From the NCBI GenBank assembly GCA_033857955.1, contig JAWVCW010000022.1:65540-129539 (forward strand): 64,000 nt of DNA, given 5' to 3'. This DNA is from Gaiellasilicea sp033857955. GTDB taxonomy: Bacteria > Actinomycetota > Thermoleophilia > Gaiellales > Gaiellaceae. The translations under genes and the position numbers were made by a program. The notes beneath the pieces are model-generated. The model was not told the origin of the DNA and did no database searches. It worked only from the letters and a program-made list of their open reading frames with translations. Each line of letters begins with the position of its first letter. The first letter of the stretch is position 1. Positions 33,260-41,648 of this stretch are shown here, piece after piece.

Positions 33260-35311
33260 GTGCCACTCACAATTCTCGCCGGATCGACGTTCTGCATCGC
33301 CGACGACAGGGGTGACGTCGACGAGCCCCCAGCCGGCCTGTTCGCCCACGACACACGCTTTCTCTCGCGCTTCGTCCTGCTCGTCAACGGAGCCCGGCCT
33401 CTGCTCCTGACGGGAAAACGCGGCGATCCGCACATGGCCTCCTTCTTCAGCCGGAACCCGCTCGTCGGCGCGCTGGAGCAGGACGAGCTGGCGATCGTCC
33501 GCAGGCGGCGAGTCTCGACAGGGATCGAGGAGCAGATCGTCGTCCGCAACCTTGGACGGCGCCACGTCGAGCTGGACGTGCAGCTCGAGCTCGCGGCGGA
33601 CTTCGCGGACATCTTCGCCGTCAAGCGGCACGACTTCAGCCTCGGCTCCTCGATCGACGCGGCTCCGCTCCCGGGCCCTGCCCCCGCCGGGTACGACGGC
33701 GACGGTCGCAGCCTGCGCTTCGCCGACACGGCCTCGGACCTCGTCACAGCGATCACCTTCTCGCAGCCCGGTGAGCGAACGGAGAGCGGCCTCAGCTTTC
33801 ACCTCTCCCTCGCTCCGCGCGCCGAATGGGAGCTCGCGTTGCAGATCGCGCCGGGCCTGGACGCCGCCGACGCCGACGCCGTCGTCGGGCAGCTACCGGC
33901 CGAGGCGCGGCGAGTCGAGGCTTCCCTGAGCGCCTGGCGACACACGGTGCCGACGTTGCACGCCAGCCTGCCGACGTTGCAGCGCTCCTATGACCGTTCG
34001 ATCGACGATCTCGCTGCGCTGCGATTGCGTGCCGCCGGCAACGGGGAGCTGATCGCGGCCGGGCTGCCATGGTTCATGACCGTGTTCGGGCGCGACACGA
34101 TCATCGCGAGCCTGCAGACGCTGCTGCTCGGGCCGGACCTCGCGCGGACCGCGCTGCGGGAGCTGGCGCGGCTACAGGCGACCGAAGACGACCCCTCGAT
34201 CGATGCCGAGCCGGGCAAGATCGTGCACGAGCTACGGTCGGGCAAGGGAGCGAGCGCGTTCTTCGCCCGCTACTACGGCACCGTCGACGCGACGCCGCTC
34301 TTTCTCGTCCTGCTCTCGGAGGTGTGGCGGTGGACCGGCGACGACGCGCTCGTGGAAGAGCTGCGCGAGCCCGCCCTACGTGCGCTCGCATGGATCGATG
34401 ACTACGGAGACTCGGACGGGGACGGGTTCGTCGAGTACGAGCGCCGCGTCCCGCACGGGCTGGAGAACCAGACCTGGAAGGACTCGCACGACTCGCAGCT
34501 CTTCCACGACGGCACGCAGGCTCGCGCTCCGATCGCGGCCGCCGAGGTGCAGGGGTACGTGTACGACGCCAAGCAGCGGCTGGCCGAGCTGGCGCGCGAG
34601 GTGTGGAAGGACGCCGCGCTCGCCACACGGCTGGACGCAGAAGCGACCGGCTTGCAAGCCCGGTTCGACGACTCGTTCTGGTGCGAGCGTCCCGGCGGGT
34701 GGACCTACGCACTCGCTCTCGACGGCGAGAAGCGGCCGGTGAACGCGTTGACGTCCAACGTCGGGCACCTGCTCTGGAGCGGCATCGTGCCCGAGGAACG
34801 CGTCGGCGCAGTCGCCAGGCAGCTCTTCGGGCCGACGCTCTGGTCCGGCTGGGGCGTCCGGACGATGGCCTCCGACGACGCGGGCTACAACCCGCTCGCC
34901 TACCACGACGGCACGGTCTGGCCACACGACAACTCGCTGATCGCCTGGGGGCTGGCGCGCTGCGGAAGACGGGACGAGGCGCTGCAGATCACGCGATCGC
35001 TGCTCGAGGCGGCTTCGTTCTTCGACTACCAGCTGCCGGAGGTGTTCGCCGGCTTCTCGCGCGAGGACGCGCCGCATCCGATCATCTACCCGACCGCATC
35101 CAAGCCGCAGGCCTGGGCGGCGGGAACGGTCGTCCTCCTCCTGCGGCTGCTACTCGGGCTCGAGCCCGACGTGAGGAACCGCCGTCTCGTCTCGACAGCC
35201 CCCGGGCTGCCGGACTGGCTCGACACGCTTCGACTCGCGGGCATCCCAGCGCTGGGAACGACCTGGACGGCCGACGTGAAGGACGGCGCCGTGCATGTCC
35301 GAGAGGACTAG
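33260..35311 (+). CDS. glycogen-debranching-type amylo-alpha-1,6-glucosidase
   Basis: 683 residues from a GTG. The N-terminal 190 residues (LAGSTFCIADDRGDVDEPPA, GLFAHDTRFLSRFVL) match the glycogen-debranching N-terminal domain. The rest is an alpha/alpha-barrel of the GDE/GH15-like class with GLPWFMTVFGRDTIIASLQ, LENQTWKDSHDS, SNVGHLLWSGI and DGTVWPHDNSLIAWG. Such proteins are usually annotated amylo-alpha-1,6-glucosidase and cleave branch points or related glycosides in the cytoplasm. No signal peptide. Divergent from the sugar importer, sharing its operator. Its stop overlaps that of the convergent lacI gene. Confidence 0.87.
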   Translation: MPLTILAGSTFCIADDRGDVDEPPAGLFAHDTRFLSRFVLLVNGARPLLLTGKRGDPHMASFFSRNPLVGALEQDELAIVRRRRVSTGIEEQIVVRNLGRRHVELDVQLELAADFADIFAVKRHDFSLGSSIDAAPLPGPAPAGYDGDGRSLRFADTASDLVTAITFSQPGERTESGLSFHLSLAPRAEWELALQIAPGLDAADADAVVGQLPAEARRVEASLSAWRHTVPTLHASLPTLQRSYDRSIDDLAALRLRAAGNGELIAAGLPWFMTVFGRDTIIASLQTLLLGPDLARTALRELARLQATEDDPSIDAEPGKIVHELRSGKGASAFFARYYGTVDATPLFLVLLSEVWRWTGDDALVEELREPALRALAWIDDYGDSDGDGFVEYERRVPHGLENQTWKDSHDSQLFHDGTQARAPIAAAEVQGYVYDAKQRLAELAREVWKDAALATRLDAEATGLQARFDDSFWCERPGGWTYALALDGEKRPVNALTSNVGHLLWSGIVPEERVGAVARQLFGPTLWSGWGVRTMASDDAGYNPLAYHDGTVWPHDNSLIAWGLARCGRRDEALQITRSLLEAASFFDYQLPEVFAGFSREDAPHPIIYPTASKPQAWAAGTVVLLLRLLLGLEPDVRNRRLVSTAPGLPDWLDTLRLAGIPALGTTWTADVKDGAVHVRED

Positions 35312-36360
35312 GAGGGTTTGGCGAGGGGCGGCCCTGTCGTCCTCCGGACGACGAGCTCGAGCGGCAGCGTCTCGGAGTGGGCGTCCAGTCGCTCGCCCGC
35401 CAGCGCCTGGAGCAACAGCTCGACGCCACGCCGACCGCTCTCGAACAACGGCTGGCGCACGGTGGTGAGCCCGACGTAGGACGCAGCCTCGACGTCGTCG
35501 AAACCGACGACGGAGAGCGCCTCGGGCACGCGCACGCCCATTGCCTGCGCAGCCTCGAGCGCGCCGAGCGCCTGCGTGTCCGAGGCGGCGAAGATCGCGG
35601 TGGGTGGCTCGGGTAGACGCAAGAGTCCCTCCGCGATGCTCCGCGCCTGATCGGTGCTCTGCGTTCCTTCGCGCACGTACTCGGGACGCACCGCGAGCCC
35701 GGCCTGCGTGAGAGCGCGGACGTAGCCCTCGGTTCGGTCGCGAGTCGAGTGGAACCGGAAGCGGTCCGGCGGCTTGTCTCCGATGAAGGCAATCCGGCGA
35801 TGGCCGAGCTCGAGCAGGTGGCGGGTGGCAAGCTCGCCGCCTGCGACATCGTCGGACAGGACGGTCGGAAGGGCCGAGTGAGGCGCGTCGATGAGAACGC
35901 ACGGGATCTTCGCCTGCCCGAGGCGGACGAGCTCGACATCGGGCGGGACGAGCGAGACCACGAGCAGCCCGTCGGCCCGGTCGCCGCGCCCGAACGTGTC
36001 GAACGCACGACGCTCGCGATCGGGAGACTCGACGTCGAACAGCGCTAGGTCGTAGGGCGACGCCTCGAGGCCGGAGACGATTCCGCGCAGCCGCTCGACG
36101 GCGGATGGGTTCGTGAAGAACGGGACGACGACCCCGATCACGAATGTGCGCCGCAGGGAGAGGTTCCGCGCGACCGAGCTCGGCCGGTAGTTCAGCTCGC
36201 TGATCGCGGCGAGCACGCGCTCGCGGGTCGGAGCCGCGACGTTCGGGTGCCCGTTGAAGACGCGGGAGACCGTCGCCATGCCGACGCCCGCGCGCGCAGC
36301 GACGTCCGAGATCGTCGGCGGGCTCGGGTCGTTGTCGGGAGCGCTGCCGCTCAGCGCCAT
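35308..36360 (-). CDS. LacI-family transcriptional regulator
   Basis: 350 residues from the ATG at 36360; an upstream start at 36396 is possible. The N-terminal helix-turn-helix and hinge read TISDVAARAGVGMATVSRVF and NYRPSSVARNLSLRR, followed by a periplasmic-binding-protein-like effector domain with PTAIFAASDTQALGALEAA and LSVVGFDDVEAASY. It should repress the divergent importer and debranching genes through the palindrome at 33145-33160, released by a sugar. An imperfect copy of that site overlaps its own start, suggesting autoregulation. Confidence 0.92.
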   Translation of the reverse strand: MALSGSAPDNDPSPPTISDVAARAGVGMATVSRVFNGHPNVAAPTRERVLAAISELNYRPSSVARNLSLRRTFVIGVVVPFFTNPSAVERLRGIVSGLEASPYDLALFDVESPDRERRAFDTFGRGDRADGLLVVSLVPPDVELVRLGQAKIPCVLIDAPHSALPTVLSDDVAGGELATRHLLELGHRRIAFIGDKPPDRFRFHSTRDRTEGYVRALTQAGLAVRPEYVREGTQSTDQARSIAEGLLRLPEPPTAIFAASDTQALGALEAAQAMGVRVPEALSVVGFDDVEAASYVGLTTVRQPLFESGRRGVELLLQALAGERLDAHSETLPLELVVRRTTGPPLAKPS

Positions 36361-36373
36361 GAAACCGCTTCCA
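36360..36373. promoter_or_regulatory. putative LacI-type operator overlapping the lacI start codon
   Basis: On the minus strand TGGAAGCGGTTTCA matches 12 of 14 bases of the core TGGAACCGGTTCCA found at 33146-33159. It covers the first base of the ATG at 36360 and the ribosome-binding region. A TTGACA element (minus strand, 36416-36411) lies upstream, but no good -10 is seen. Confidence 0.6.
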
Positions 36374-36428
36374 CCCGCATGGCCCAAGCCTCGCACTACG
36401 GCTCGGACGTTGTCAACCAGGCATGCCT

Positions 36429-36460
36429 CGGGGCGGGAGCGATAGTCCGCCCCCGCCCCG
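36429..36460 (-). terminator. hairpin terminator after the DHA2 efflux gene
   Basis: CGGGGCGGG (36429-36437) pairs with CCCGCCCCG (36452-36460); beyond one mismatch, three more inner pairs close a 6-base loop. It begins about 12 bases after the efflux gene stop on the minus strand. No T-run follows. A 10-bp palindrome, AGGCATGCCT (36419-36428), abuts it. Confidence 0.55.
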
Positions 36461-36471
36461 GCTTGTCAGGC

Positions 36472-37908
36472 CTAGGCGCCCTCGAGCGCCGGCACCGTCT
36501 CCGGCGCGACTGCGATCTCTTCCTGGCGGATCAGCGTCAGCGCAGCGACCACGCCGGCGAGGGCGATTCCGGCTCCGACCCAGAAGGCGAGCTGGAAGCC
36601 CGACGTCATCGCCTGAGGCACGGCCGTGCCCGCCGCGACCTCGTTCTCCGTGTGCGTGATCGCGATCGTCGAGAGGAGAGCGATCCCGACCGCGCCGCCG
36701 ATCTGCTGCGAGGTGTTGATCAGCCCGGAGGCGATGCCCGCCTCGGCCTGCTTGACGCCCGCGAGCGCCGCGATCGAGATCGGGACGAAGCAGAGCGCCA
36801 TCCCGAGCGCGACGATCAGGAAGCCCGGCAGCAGGTTCCTGGCGTACGACCCGTCGACCGAGACCTGCGTGAAGATGAGCAGGCCGACGGTCAGGATCGC
36901 CATGCCGCTGGCGATCAGCGGCCGGACGCCGGCGCGGTTCACGAGCATCGCGGCGACGTTCGCCCAGATGATCGACGTGCCCGCGACCGCGAGGTACGCG
37001 ACGCCCGTCTTCATCGCCGAGTATCCGAGCACCTGCTGCATGTACAGCGTCAGCATCAGGAACATCGAGAAGAGCGCCGTGCCGAGGATGAAGCCGGCGA
37101 CGTTCGCGCCGAGCACGGTCTTCGTGCGTAGGATCCCGAACCGCATCAGCGGCTCGGCGACGCGGTTCTCCCAGGCGACGAAGCCTGCCAGGAGAGCCGC
37201 CGACAGGACGAAGACGCCGATGCTGCGGCCCGAGCTCCAGCCCCACGAGTGGCCCTGGGTGATGCCGAGCACGAGCGTGGTGAGGCCTGAGGTGACGAGG
37301 ATCGCGCCGAGTGCGTCGAACGTCTTGATGCGCGTGTCCTTGCTCTCTCCGAGCAGGGCGGGGGCGAGGCCGAGGGCCACGAGCGCGACCGGGATGTTGA
37401 CGAAGAAGATCCACTCCCACGACAGGGCGTCGGTCAGGACGCCGCCGAGGAGCACGCCCGCTGCAGCGCCGAAGCCGCCGACCGCGCCCCAGACGCCGAG
37501 GGCGATGTTCCGCTCCCGGCCTTCGCGGAAGGTGGTCATCAGGATTGCCAGTGCAGCGGGTGAGATCGTCGCGGCGCCGAGGCCCTGGAGCGCGCGAGCG
37601 CCGATCAGGGAGCCCTCGGACCACGCGAGCCCGCAGAGGAGCGAGCCGATCGCGAACGCGACCAGGCCGATCATGAAGATGCGCCGGCGGCCCAGCAGGT
37701 CGGCGGTTCGCCCGCCGAGCAGCAAGAAGCCGCCGAAGACGAGCGCGTAGGCGGAGATCACCCACTGCAGGTTGGCCTGCGAGAACTCGAGATCCTTCTG
37801 GATCGAGGGAAGAGCGACGTTCACGATCGCGATGTCGAGCACGACCATGAACTGGACGGCACCGAGAAGCGCCAGTCCGAACCACTTCAAGCGGGGAGAG
37901 GTGACCAT
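36472..37908 (-). CDS. MFS drug efflux transporter, DHA2 (14-TMS) type
   Basis: 478 residues from the ATG at 37908, which fits the promoter at 37951-37979. Around 14 membrane helices. Motifs: the MVVLDIAIVNVALPSIQKDL opening with the DHA2 D1 motif, GGRTADLLGRRRIF (motif A), and GLGAATISPAALAILMTTF (motif C-like region). It exports toxic hydrophobic compounds by proton antiport; the substrate is unknown. Divergent from an HxlR regulator whose likely operator covers its promoter, so it should be induced by a ligand or thiol stress. Confidence 0.92.
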   Translation of the reverse strand: MVTSPRLKWFGLALLGAVQFMVVLDIAIVNVALPSIQKDLEFSQANLQWVISAYALVFGGFLLLGGRTADLLGRRRIFMIGLVAFAIGSLLCGLAWSEGSLIGARALQGLGAATISPAALAILMTTFREGRERNIALGVWGAVGGFGAAAGVLLGGVLTDALSWEWIFFVNIPVALVALGLAPALLGESKDTRIKTFDALGAILVTSGLTTLVLGITQGHSWGWSSGRSIGVFVLSAALLAGFVAWENRVAEPLMRFGILRTKTVLGANVAGFILGTALFSMFLMLTLYMQQVLGYSAMKTGVAYLAVAGTSIIWANVAAMLVNRAGVRPLIASGMAILTVGLLIFTQVSVDGSYARNLLPGFLIVALGMALCFVPISIAALAGVKQAEAGIASGLINTSQQIGGAVGIALLSTIAITHTENEVAAGTAVPQAMTSGFQLAFWVGAGIALAGVVAALTLIRQEEIAVAPETVPALEGA

Positions 37909-37944
37909 GTGTTCGTGTTCCTTCTCTGTTCGGAGTCGTCGGTG

Positions 37945-37980
37945 CTTGCGAATATACAGAGATCCCTTGCTTTTCGCAAG
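37945..37980. promoter_or_regulatory. inverted repeat, likely HxlR operator
   Basis: CTTGCGAA (37945-37952) and TTCGCAAG (37973-37980) are perfect 8-bp inverted arms with a 20-base spacer. One arm covers the -35 element and the other the -10 element of the efflux gene promoter. A nested smaller repeat, CTTGC (37966-37970) with GCAAG (37976-37980), is also present. The position fits repression by the adjacent HxlR protein. Confidence 0.65.
37951..37979 (-). promoter_or_regulatory. promoter of the DHA2 efflux gene
   Basis: On the minus strand, TTGCGA (37979-37974) and TATATT (37956-37951) are separated by 17 bases, close to the sigma-70 consensus and striking against the GC-rich background. 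The predicted start is about 36 bases before the ATG. Confidence 0.65.
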
Positions 37981-37986
37981 TTCATG

Positions 37987-38014
37987 TTGCAGAATGTGAA
38001 GTAATGGGTACGAT
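37987..38014 (+). promoter_or_regulatory. promoter of the HxlR gene, leaderless layout
   Basis: TTGCAG (37987-37992) and TACGAT (38009-38014) with a 16-base spacer. The expected transcription start falls at or within a base or two of the ATG at 38021, and no Shine-Dalgarno sequence precedes that ATG, so the mRNA is probably leaderless. Confidence 0.55.
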
Positions 38015-38020
38015 GCCCGT

Positions 38021-38647
38021 ATGAGCAAGCGCTACGACCAGTACTGCCCGATCGCCTGTTCGCTCAGCCTCGTGGGCGAGCGCTGGACGCTGCTCGTCAT
38101 TCGCGAGCTGATGCACGGGCCGAAGCGGTACACCGACCTCGTCGACCGACTGCACGGGATCGGAACGAACATCCTCGCGCTGCGCCTGAAGGAGCTCGAG
38201 GCCGCAGGCTTGGTCGAGAAGCACAAGCTGCCGCCGCCCGCGGCGTCCACCGTGTACGAGCTGACGGCCACGGGCCGAGAGCTTCGTCCCGTGCTGCACG
38301 AGCTGGCGCGCTTCGGCGCGCGGCTGATGGGCCCGCCTCCCCTCGACGCTCTCCATCCGGGCTGGCTCGTCACTGCGCTCGACCTGTCGCTTTCACCGGT
38401 CTCGCCGGCCGGCCGGCTCGCCTTCCGGATCGGCGAAGAGGAGGCCTCGCTCGTCGACGGCGTCGCGCGTCCGGGGCTCGTCGACGATCCCGACGTCCTC
38501 GTCGAGAGCGACGCAATTGGCTTCTACCACCTCGTCGTCAGCCGGCAGACCGACGGCGTCCGGATCGAAGGCGATTCCGACGTGCTTGACCGGCTGATCG
38601 ACGCGTTCGGGCCGCGCCCGGCTACGGGCGAGCCGCTTCCCGCCTGA
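38021..38647 (+). CDS. HxlR-family winged-helix regulator
   Basis: 208 residues, longer than the typical 110-150. The N-terminal HxlR domain has YDQYCPIACSLSLVGERWTL and LVIRELMHGPKRYTDL, with Cys9 and Cys13 in the region where redox-sensing HxlR proteins carry their cysteine. A C-terminal extension of about 100 residues (LSLSPVSPAGRLAFRIGEEE) may bind a ligand, resembling SCP2-like tails in some actinobacterial members. It most likely controls the divergent DHA2 pump. The 3' end overlaps the convergent decarboxylase gene by 26 bases. Confidence 0.88.
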   Translation: MSKRYDQYCPIACSLSLVGERWTLLVIRELMHGPKRYTDLVDRLHGIGTNILALRLKELEAAGLVEKHKLPPPAASTVYELTATGRELRPVLHELARFGARLMGPPPLDALHPGWLVTALDLSLSPVSPAGRLAFRIGEEEASLVDGVARPGLVDDPDVLVESDAIGFYHLVVSRQTDGVRIEGDSDVLDRLIDAFGPRPATGEPLPA

Positions 38648-39926
38648 GCACGTCCCAGGCGAGCCGCACGTCGTCCTCCGTCGTGCGCGCGTTGCCGACC
38701 GCGAGCCGCAAGGAGTAGCGCCCGTTCAGCTTCGTGTGCGAGATGAAGATCTCGCCCGTCGCGTTGACGCGCTCGAGCAGCGCCTCGTTCTCCTCGTCGG
38801 AGCCGTCGCGGCGAAAGCAGACGAGCGAGAAGGGCCGCGGCGCCATCAGCTCCCAGCCCGGCTCGTCGCGCACCCACTCCTCGAAGATCCCGGCCAGGCG
38901 GATCGCCTCCCGGATCCGCTCCTGCAACCCTGCGCGGCCGTAGCAGCGCAGCACGGCCCAGAGCTTGAGCGCGCGGAAGCGCCGGCCGAGCACCGGGCTG
39001 TACTCCGACAGGCTCGTCACCTCCTCTCTGACCCGGAGGTACTCCGGCACGAGGCTGAAGGCCGCACGGAGGTCATCGGGCCGCCGTGTCCAGAGCGTCG
39101 AGCAGTCCATGGGCGTGAGCAGCCACTTATGCGGGTTGACGACAACCGAATCGGCGCGCTCCCAGCCGGCGAAGTGCCCGCGCAGCTCCGGGCACACCGC
39201 CGCGGAGCCGGCGTAGGCCGCGTCGACGTGGAGCCAGACGCCGGCGGCCTCGGCACGGTCCGCGATCGCCTCCACCGGATCGACGGAGCTCGTCGAGGTC
39301 GTCCCGATCGTCGCCACGACCGCGCACGCGTCCGCAAGGTCGAGCGCGTCCGGACGTAGCCGGAACGCATCGTCAACCGGGGTCAGGCGTGCCTCGAGTT
39401 CGAGCAGCCGACAAGCCTTCGCGACCGACGAGTGCGCGTGCTCGGAGGCGACGACGACCCGCGCGCCCGGCTTCGCCTGCCGCGCGGCGGCGAGTGCGGC
39501 CATCGTGCACGTCGAAGCGGTGTCCTCGATGTGGCCGTGGAGGCCGTCGGGCAGCCCGAGCAGCTGCGCGAGCCAGTCGAGGGTCAATTCCTCGAGCTCC
39601 TGCAGCGCCGGCGAGGTGCGCCAGAGGATCCCGACCTGGTTCAGCCCGGCGCTGAGCAGCTCCGCCAGCACGCCCGGCTCCGAGCCGGTATTCGCGAAGT
39701 AGGCGAAGAAGCGCGGGCTCTGCCAGTGGGTGACCGCAGGCAGCAGGATCTCGTCGAGGTCGCGCAGCACGTTCGCGAACGGCTCGGCAGTCTCCGGCGG
39801 CCTTGCGGGCAGGCGCGAGCGGACGTCGCCAGGCTCGACCTGTGCGAGCACCGGAAACTCGCGCACCCGCTCGAGGTAGGACGCGACCCAGTCGACCGCT
39901 GCGGCGCCGTCCTCGCGGAAGCTCAC
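38622..39926 (-). CDS. PLP-dependent aromatic-L-amino-acid decarboxylase-like enzyme (group II)
   Basis: 434 residues from a GTG at 39926 overlapping the PolX stop (GTGA); the frame extends upstream only antisense to PolX. Group II decarboxylase motifs: THWQSPRFFAYFANTGSEPG, HVDAAYAGSAAVCPE, and the PLP lysine in VVNPHKWLLTPMDCS. Members decarboxylate tryptophan, tyrosine, DOPA or phenylalanine to the amine and CO2; the exact substrate is not readable from the sequence. Coupling to a DNA repair gene is odd and may only reflect compact packing. Confidence 0.9.
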   Translation of the reverse strand: MSFREDGAAAVDWVASYLERVREFPVLAQVEPGDVRSRLPARPPETAEPFANVLRDLDEILLPAVTHWQSPRFFAYFANTGSEPGVLAELLSAGLNQVGILWRTSPALQELEELTLDWLAQLLGLPDGLHGHIEDTASTCTMAALAAARQAKPGARVVVASEHAHSSVAKACRLLELEARLTPVDDAFRLRPDALDLADACAVVATIGTTSTSSVDPVEAIADRAEAAGVWLHVDAAYAGSAAVCPELRGHFAGWERADSVVVNPHKWLLTPMDCSTLWTRRPDDLRAAFSLVPEYLRVREEVTSLSEYSPVLGRRFRALKLWAVLRCYGRAGLQERIREAIRLAGIFEEWVRDEPGWELMAPRPFSLVCFRRDGSDEENEALLERVNATGEIFISHTKLNGRYSLRLAVGNARTTEDDVRLAWDVLRREAARP

Positions 39927-41629
39927 TTGCGCAGCTCCTCGATCGCCGTCCAGGGACGCGTGTTGACGATCTGCTCCTTCGTCAGCCATGCACGCCTCGC
40001 CTGGGCGACGCCAAGGTCGACATAGCGGAGTGCGTTCGCCGAATGGGCGTCGCTCGAGATCACGAGCTTCAGCCCGGCCTCGCCCGCAAGCCGCGCGTTG
40101 GCGTCCCGGAGATCGAGCCGGTCCGGCTGCGAGTTGATCTCCAGGAACGTGCCCGTCGCGAGCGCACCCGCCACGATCTTCTCGACCTCGATCCCGGAAG
40201 GCGTGCGCTTGCCGATCCGGCGGCTGGTCGGGTGGCCGATGCAGTCGACGTGCGGGTTCTCCATCGCCGCAAGAACGCGGCCGGTCGGATCGTTGTCGAA
40301 GCTCGCGTGAACCGACGCCATTACCCAGTCGAGCGGCGCGAGCAACTCGTCCGCGACGTCGACCTCGCCGTTCGTGCGGATGTTGACCTCGATCCCCTTC
40401 AGGATCCTGAAGGGAGCGAGGCGCGCGTTGAGTGCGTCGATCTCCTCCCACTGGTGCTCGAGCCGGCCGTCGCGCAGCCGGTGCGAGTGGTCGCAGAGCG
40501 CCAGGTACTCGTGGCCGAGCGCCTGGGCCGCGACGGCCATCTCCTCGATCGTCGCCTTGCCGTCCGACCACGTCGAGTGGCAGTGCAGGTCGCCGCGGAG
40601 GTCGGAGCGCTCGACGAGCTTCGGCAGCGTGCCGTTCCGGGCGGCTTCGAGCTCGCCGCCGTTCTCGCGCAGCTCCGGCGGGATGTACGCGTAGCCGAGG
40701 TGTGCGTAGAGCTCCTCCTCGCCGGCCGCCGTGAACTCCTCCCCGGTCTCGGTGTTCGTGACCGAGTACTCGGAGACGGAGAAGCCGCGTCGGACTGCGT
40801 CCTCGCGCAGCGCGACGTTGTGGTCCTTCGAGCCGGTGAAGTGCTGCAGCAGGTTCCCGTACGACTCCGGCGGCACGACGCGGAGGTCGAGGCGGAGGCC
40901 GTCGTTCGTGATCACGGTCGCCTTCGTGTCCCCCTTCGCGACGACGTCGGCGACGTTCGCACGCGACGTGAAGTGGTCGATCAGAGCGGGCGGGTCGGTC
41001 GAGGTCGCAATCACGTCGAGGTCTCGGAACGTCTCGCGCCGCCGTCGCGCGGAGCCCGCGTCGGAGACCTTCACCGCGGCCGGATGCGCTCGCAGCTCCT
41101 CCACGAGCTCGAGCAGCACAGGCAGCCCGCTGCCGAGCAGCCGCCGCGACTCACGTGGGTCCTTCGGCTCCTCCGCGAGGGCCTTCAGGATCTTCTCCTC
41201 GCTCTTCGCGCCGAGCCCGGCCAGCGAGCGCAGCCGCTCCTGCTCGGCCGCCTCCTTCAGCTCTGCGAGCGTCGTGACGCCGAGCTCCTTCCAGATCCGG
41301 CGCGCCGTCTTCGGGCCGAGCCCCGGCAGCCGCATGAACTTGACGACTTCTTCCGGCACGAGCGTCTTGCGCTTGGTCAGCGCCTCCATCTCACCCAGCT
41401 CGACGACCTGGACGATCTTGTCCTCGATCGTCTTGCCGATCCCGGAGAGGCTCTTCGCCTTCCCCTCGAGGGCGAGCTGAGCGACCGGCCCGCCCGTCTC
41501 GCGAATCCGCGTCGCGGCGCGGCGATAGGCCAGCACTCGGAATGAGTCCTCGCCCTCGAGCTCGCTCAGGTCGGCCAGCAACTCCAGCTGGTCGGCGAGC
41601 ACGTCGTTTCTCGGCAGAGTGGCAGCCAC
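39923..41629 (-). CDS. polX: DNA polymerase/3'-5' exonuclease PolX
   Basis: 568 residues, usual length. The N-terminal pol-beta-like part has helix-hairpin-helix segments (KSLSGIGKTIEDKI, LPGLGPKTARRIWKEL) and the nucleotidyl-transfer motif SARRRRETFRDLDVIA, with a third acidic residue in LRLDLRVV. The C-terminal PHP domain has DLHCHSTWSDGKAT, DHSHRL, GIEVNI and SSDAH, the metal sites for the 3'-5' exonuclease. It fills short gaps in base-excision repair. The start is a GTG at 41629. Confidence 0.93.
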   Translation of the reverse strand: MAATLPRNDVLADQLELLADLSELEGEDSFRVLAYRRAATRIRETGGPVAQLALEGKAKSLSGIGKTIEDKIVQVVELGEMEALTKRKTLVPEEVVKFMRLPGLGPKTARRIWKELGVTTLAELKEAAEQERLRSLAGLGAKSEEKILKALAEEPKDPRESRRLLGSGLPVLLELVEELRAHPAAVKVSDAGSARRRRETFRDLDVIATSTDPPALIDHFTSRANVADVVAKGDTKATVITNDGLRLDLRVVPPESYGNLLQHFTGSKDHNVALREDAVRRGFSVSEYSVTNTETGEEFTAAGEEELYAHLGYAYIPPELRENGGELEAARNGTLPKLVERSDLRGDLHCHSTWSDGKATIEEMAVAAQALGHEYLALCDHSHRLRDGRLEHQWEEIDALNARLAPFRILKGIEVNIRTNGEVDVADELLAPLDWVMASVHASFDNDPTGRVLAAMENPHVDCIGHPTSRRIGKRTPSGIEVEKIVAGALATGTFLEINSQPDRLDLRDANARLAGEAGLKLVISSDAHSANALRYVDLGVAQARRAWLTKEQIVNTRPWTAIEELRK

Positions 41630-41648
41630 CGATAGCGATGATACGGAG

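Noticed and set aside
36413..37885. 490-codon minus-strand frame overlapping the efflux pump
   Set aside because: Same strand, different frame; Arg-rich with no hydrophobic segments, whereas the pump frame has 14 helices and all MFS motifs.
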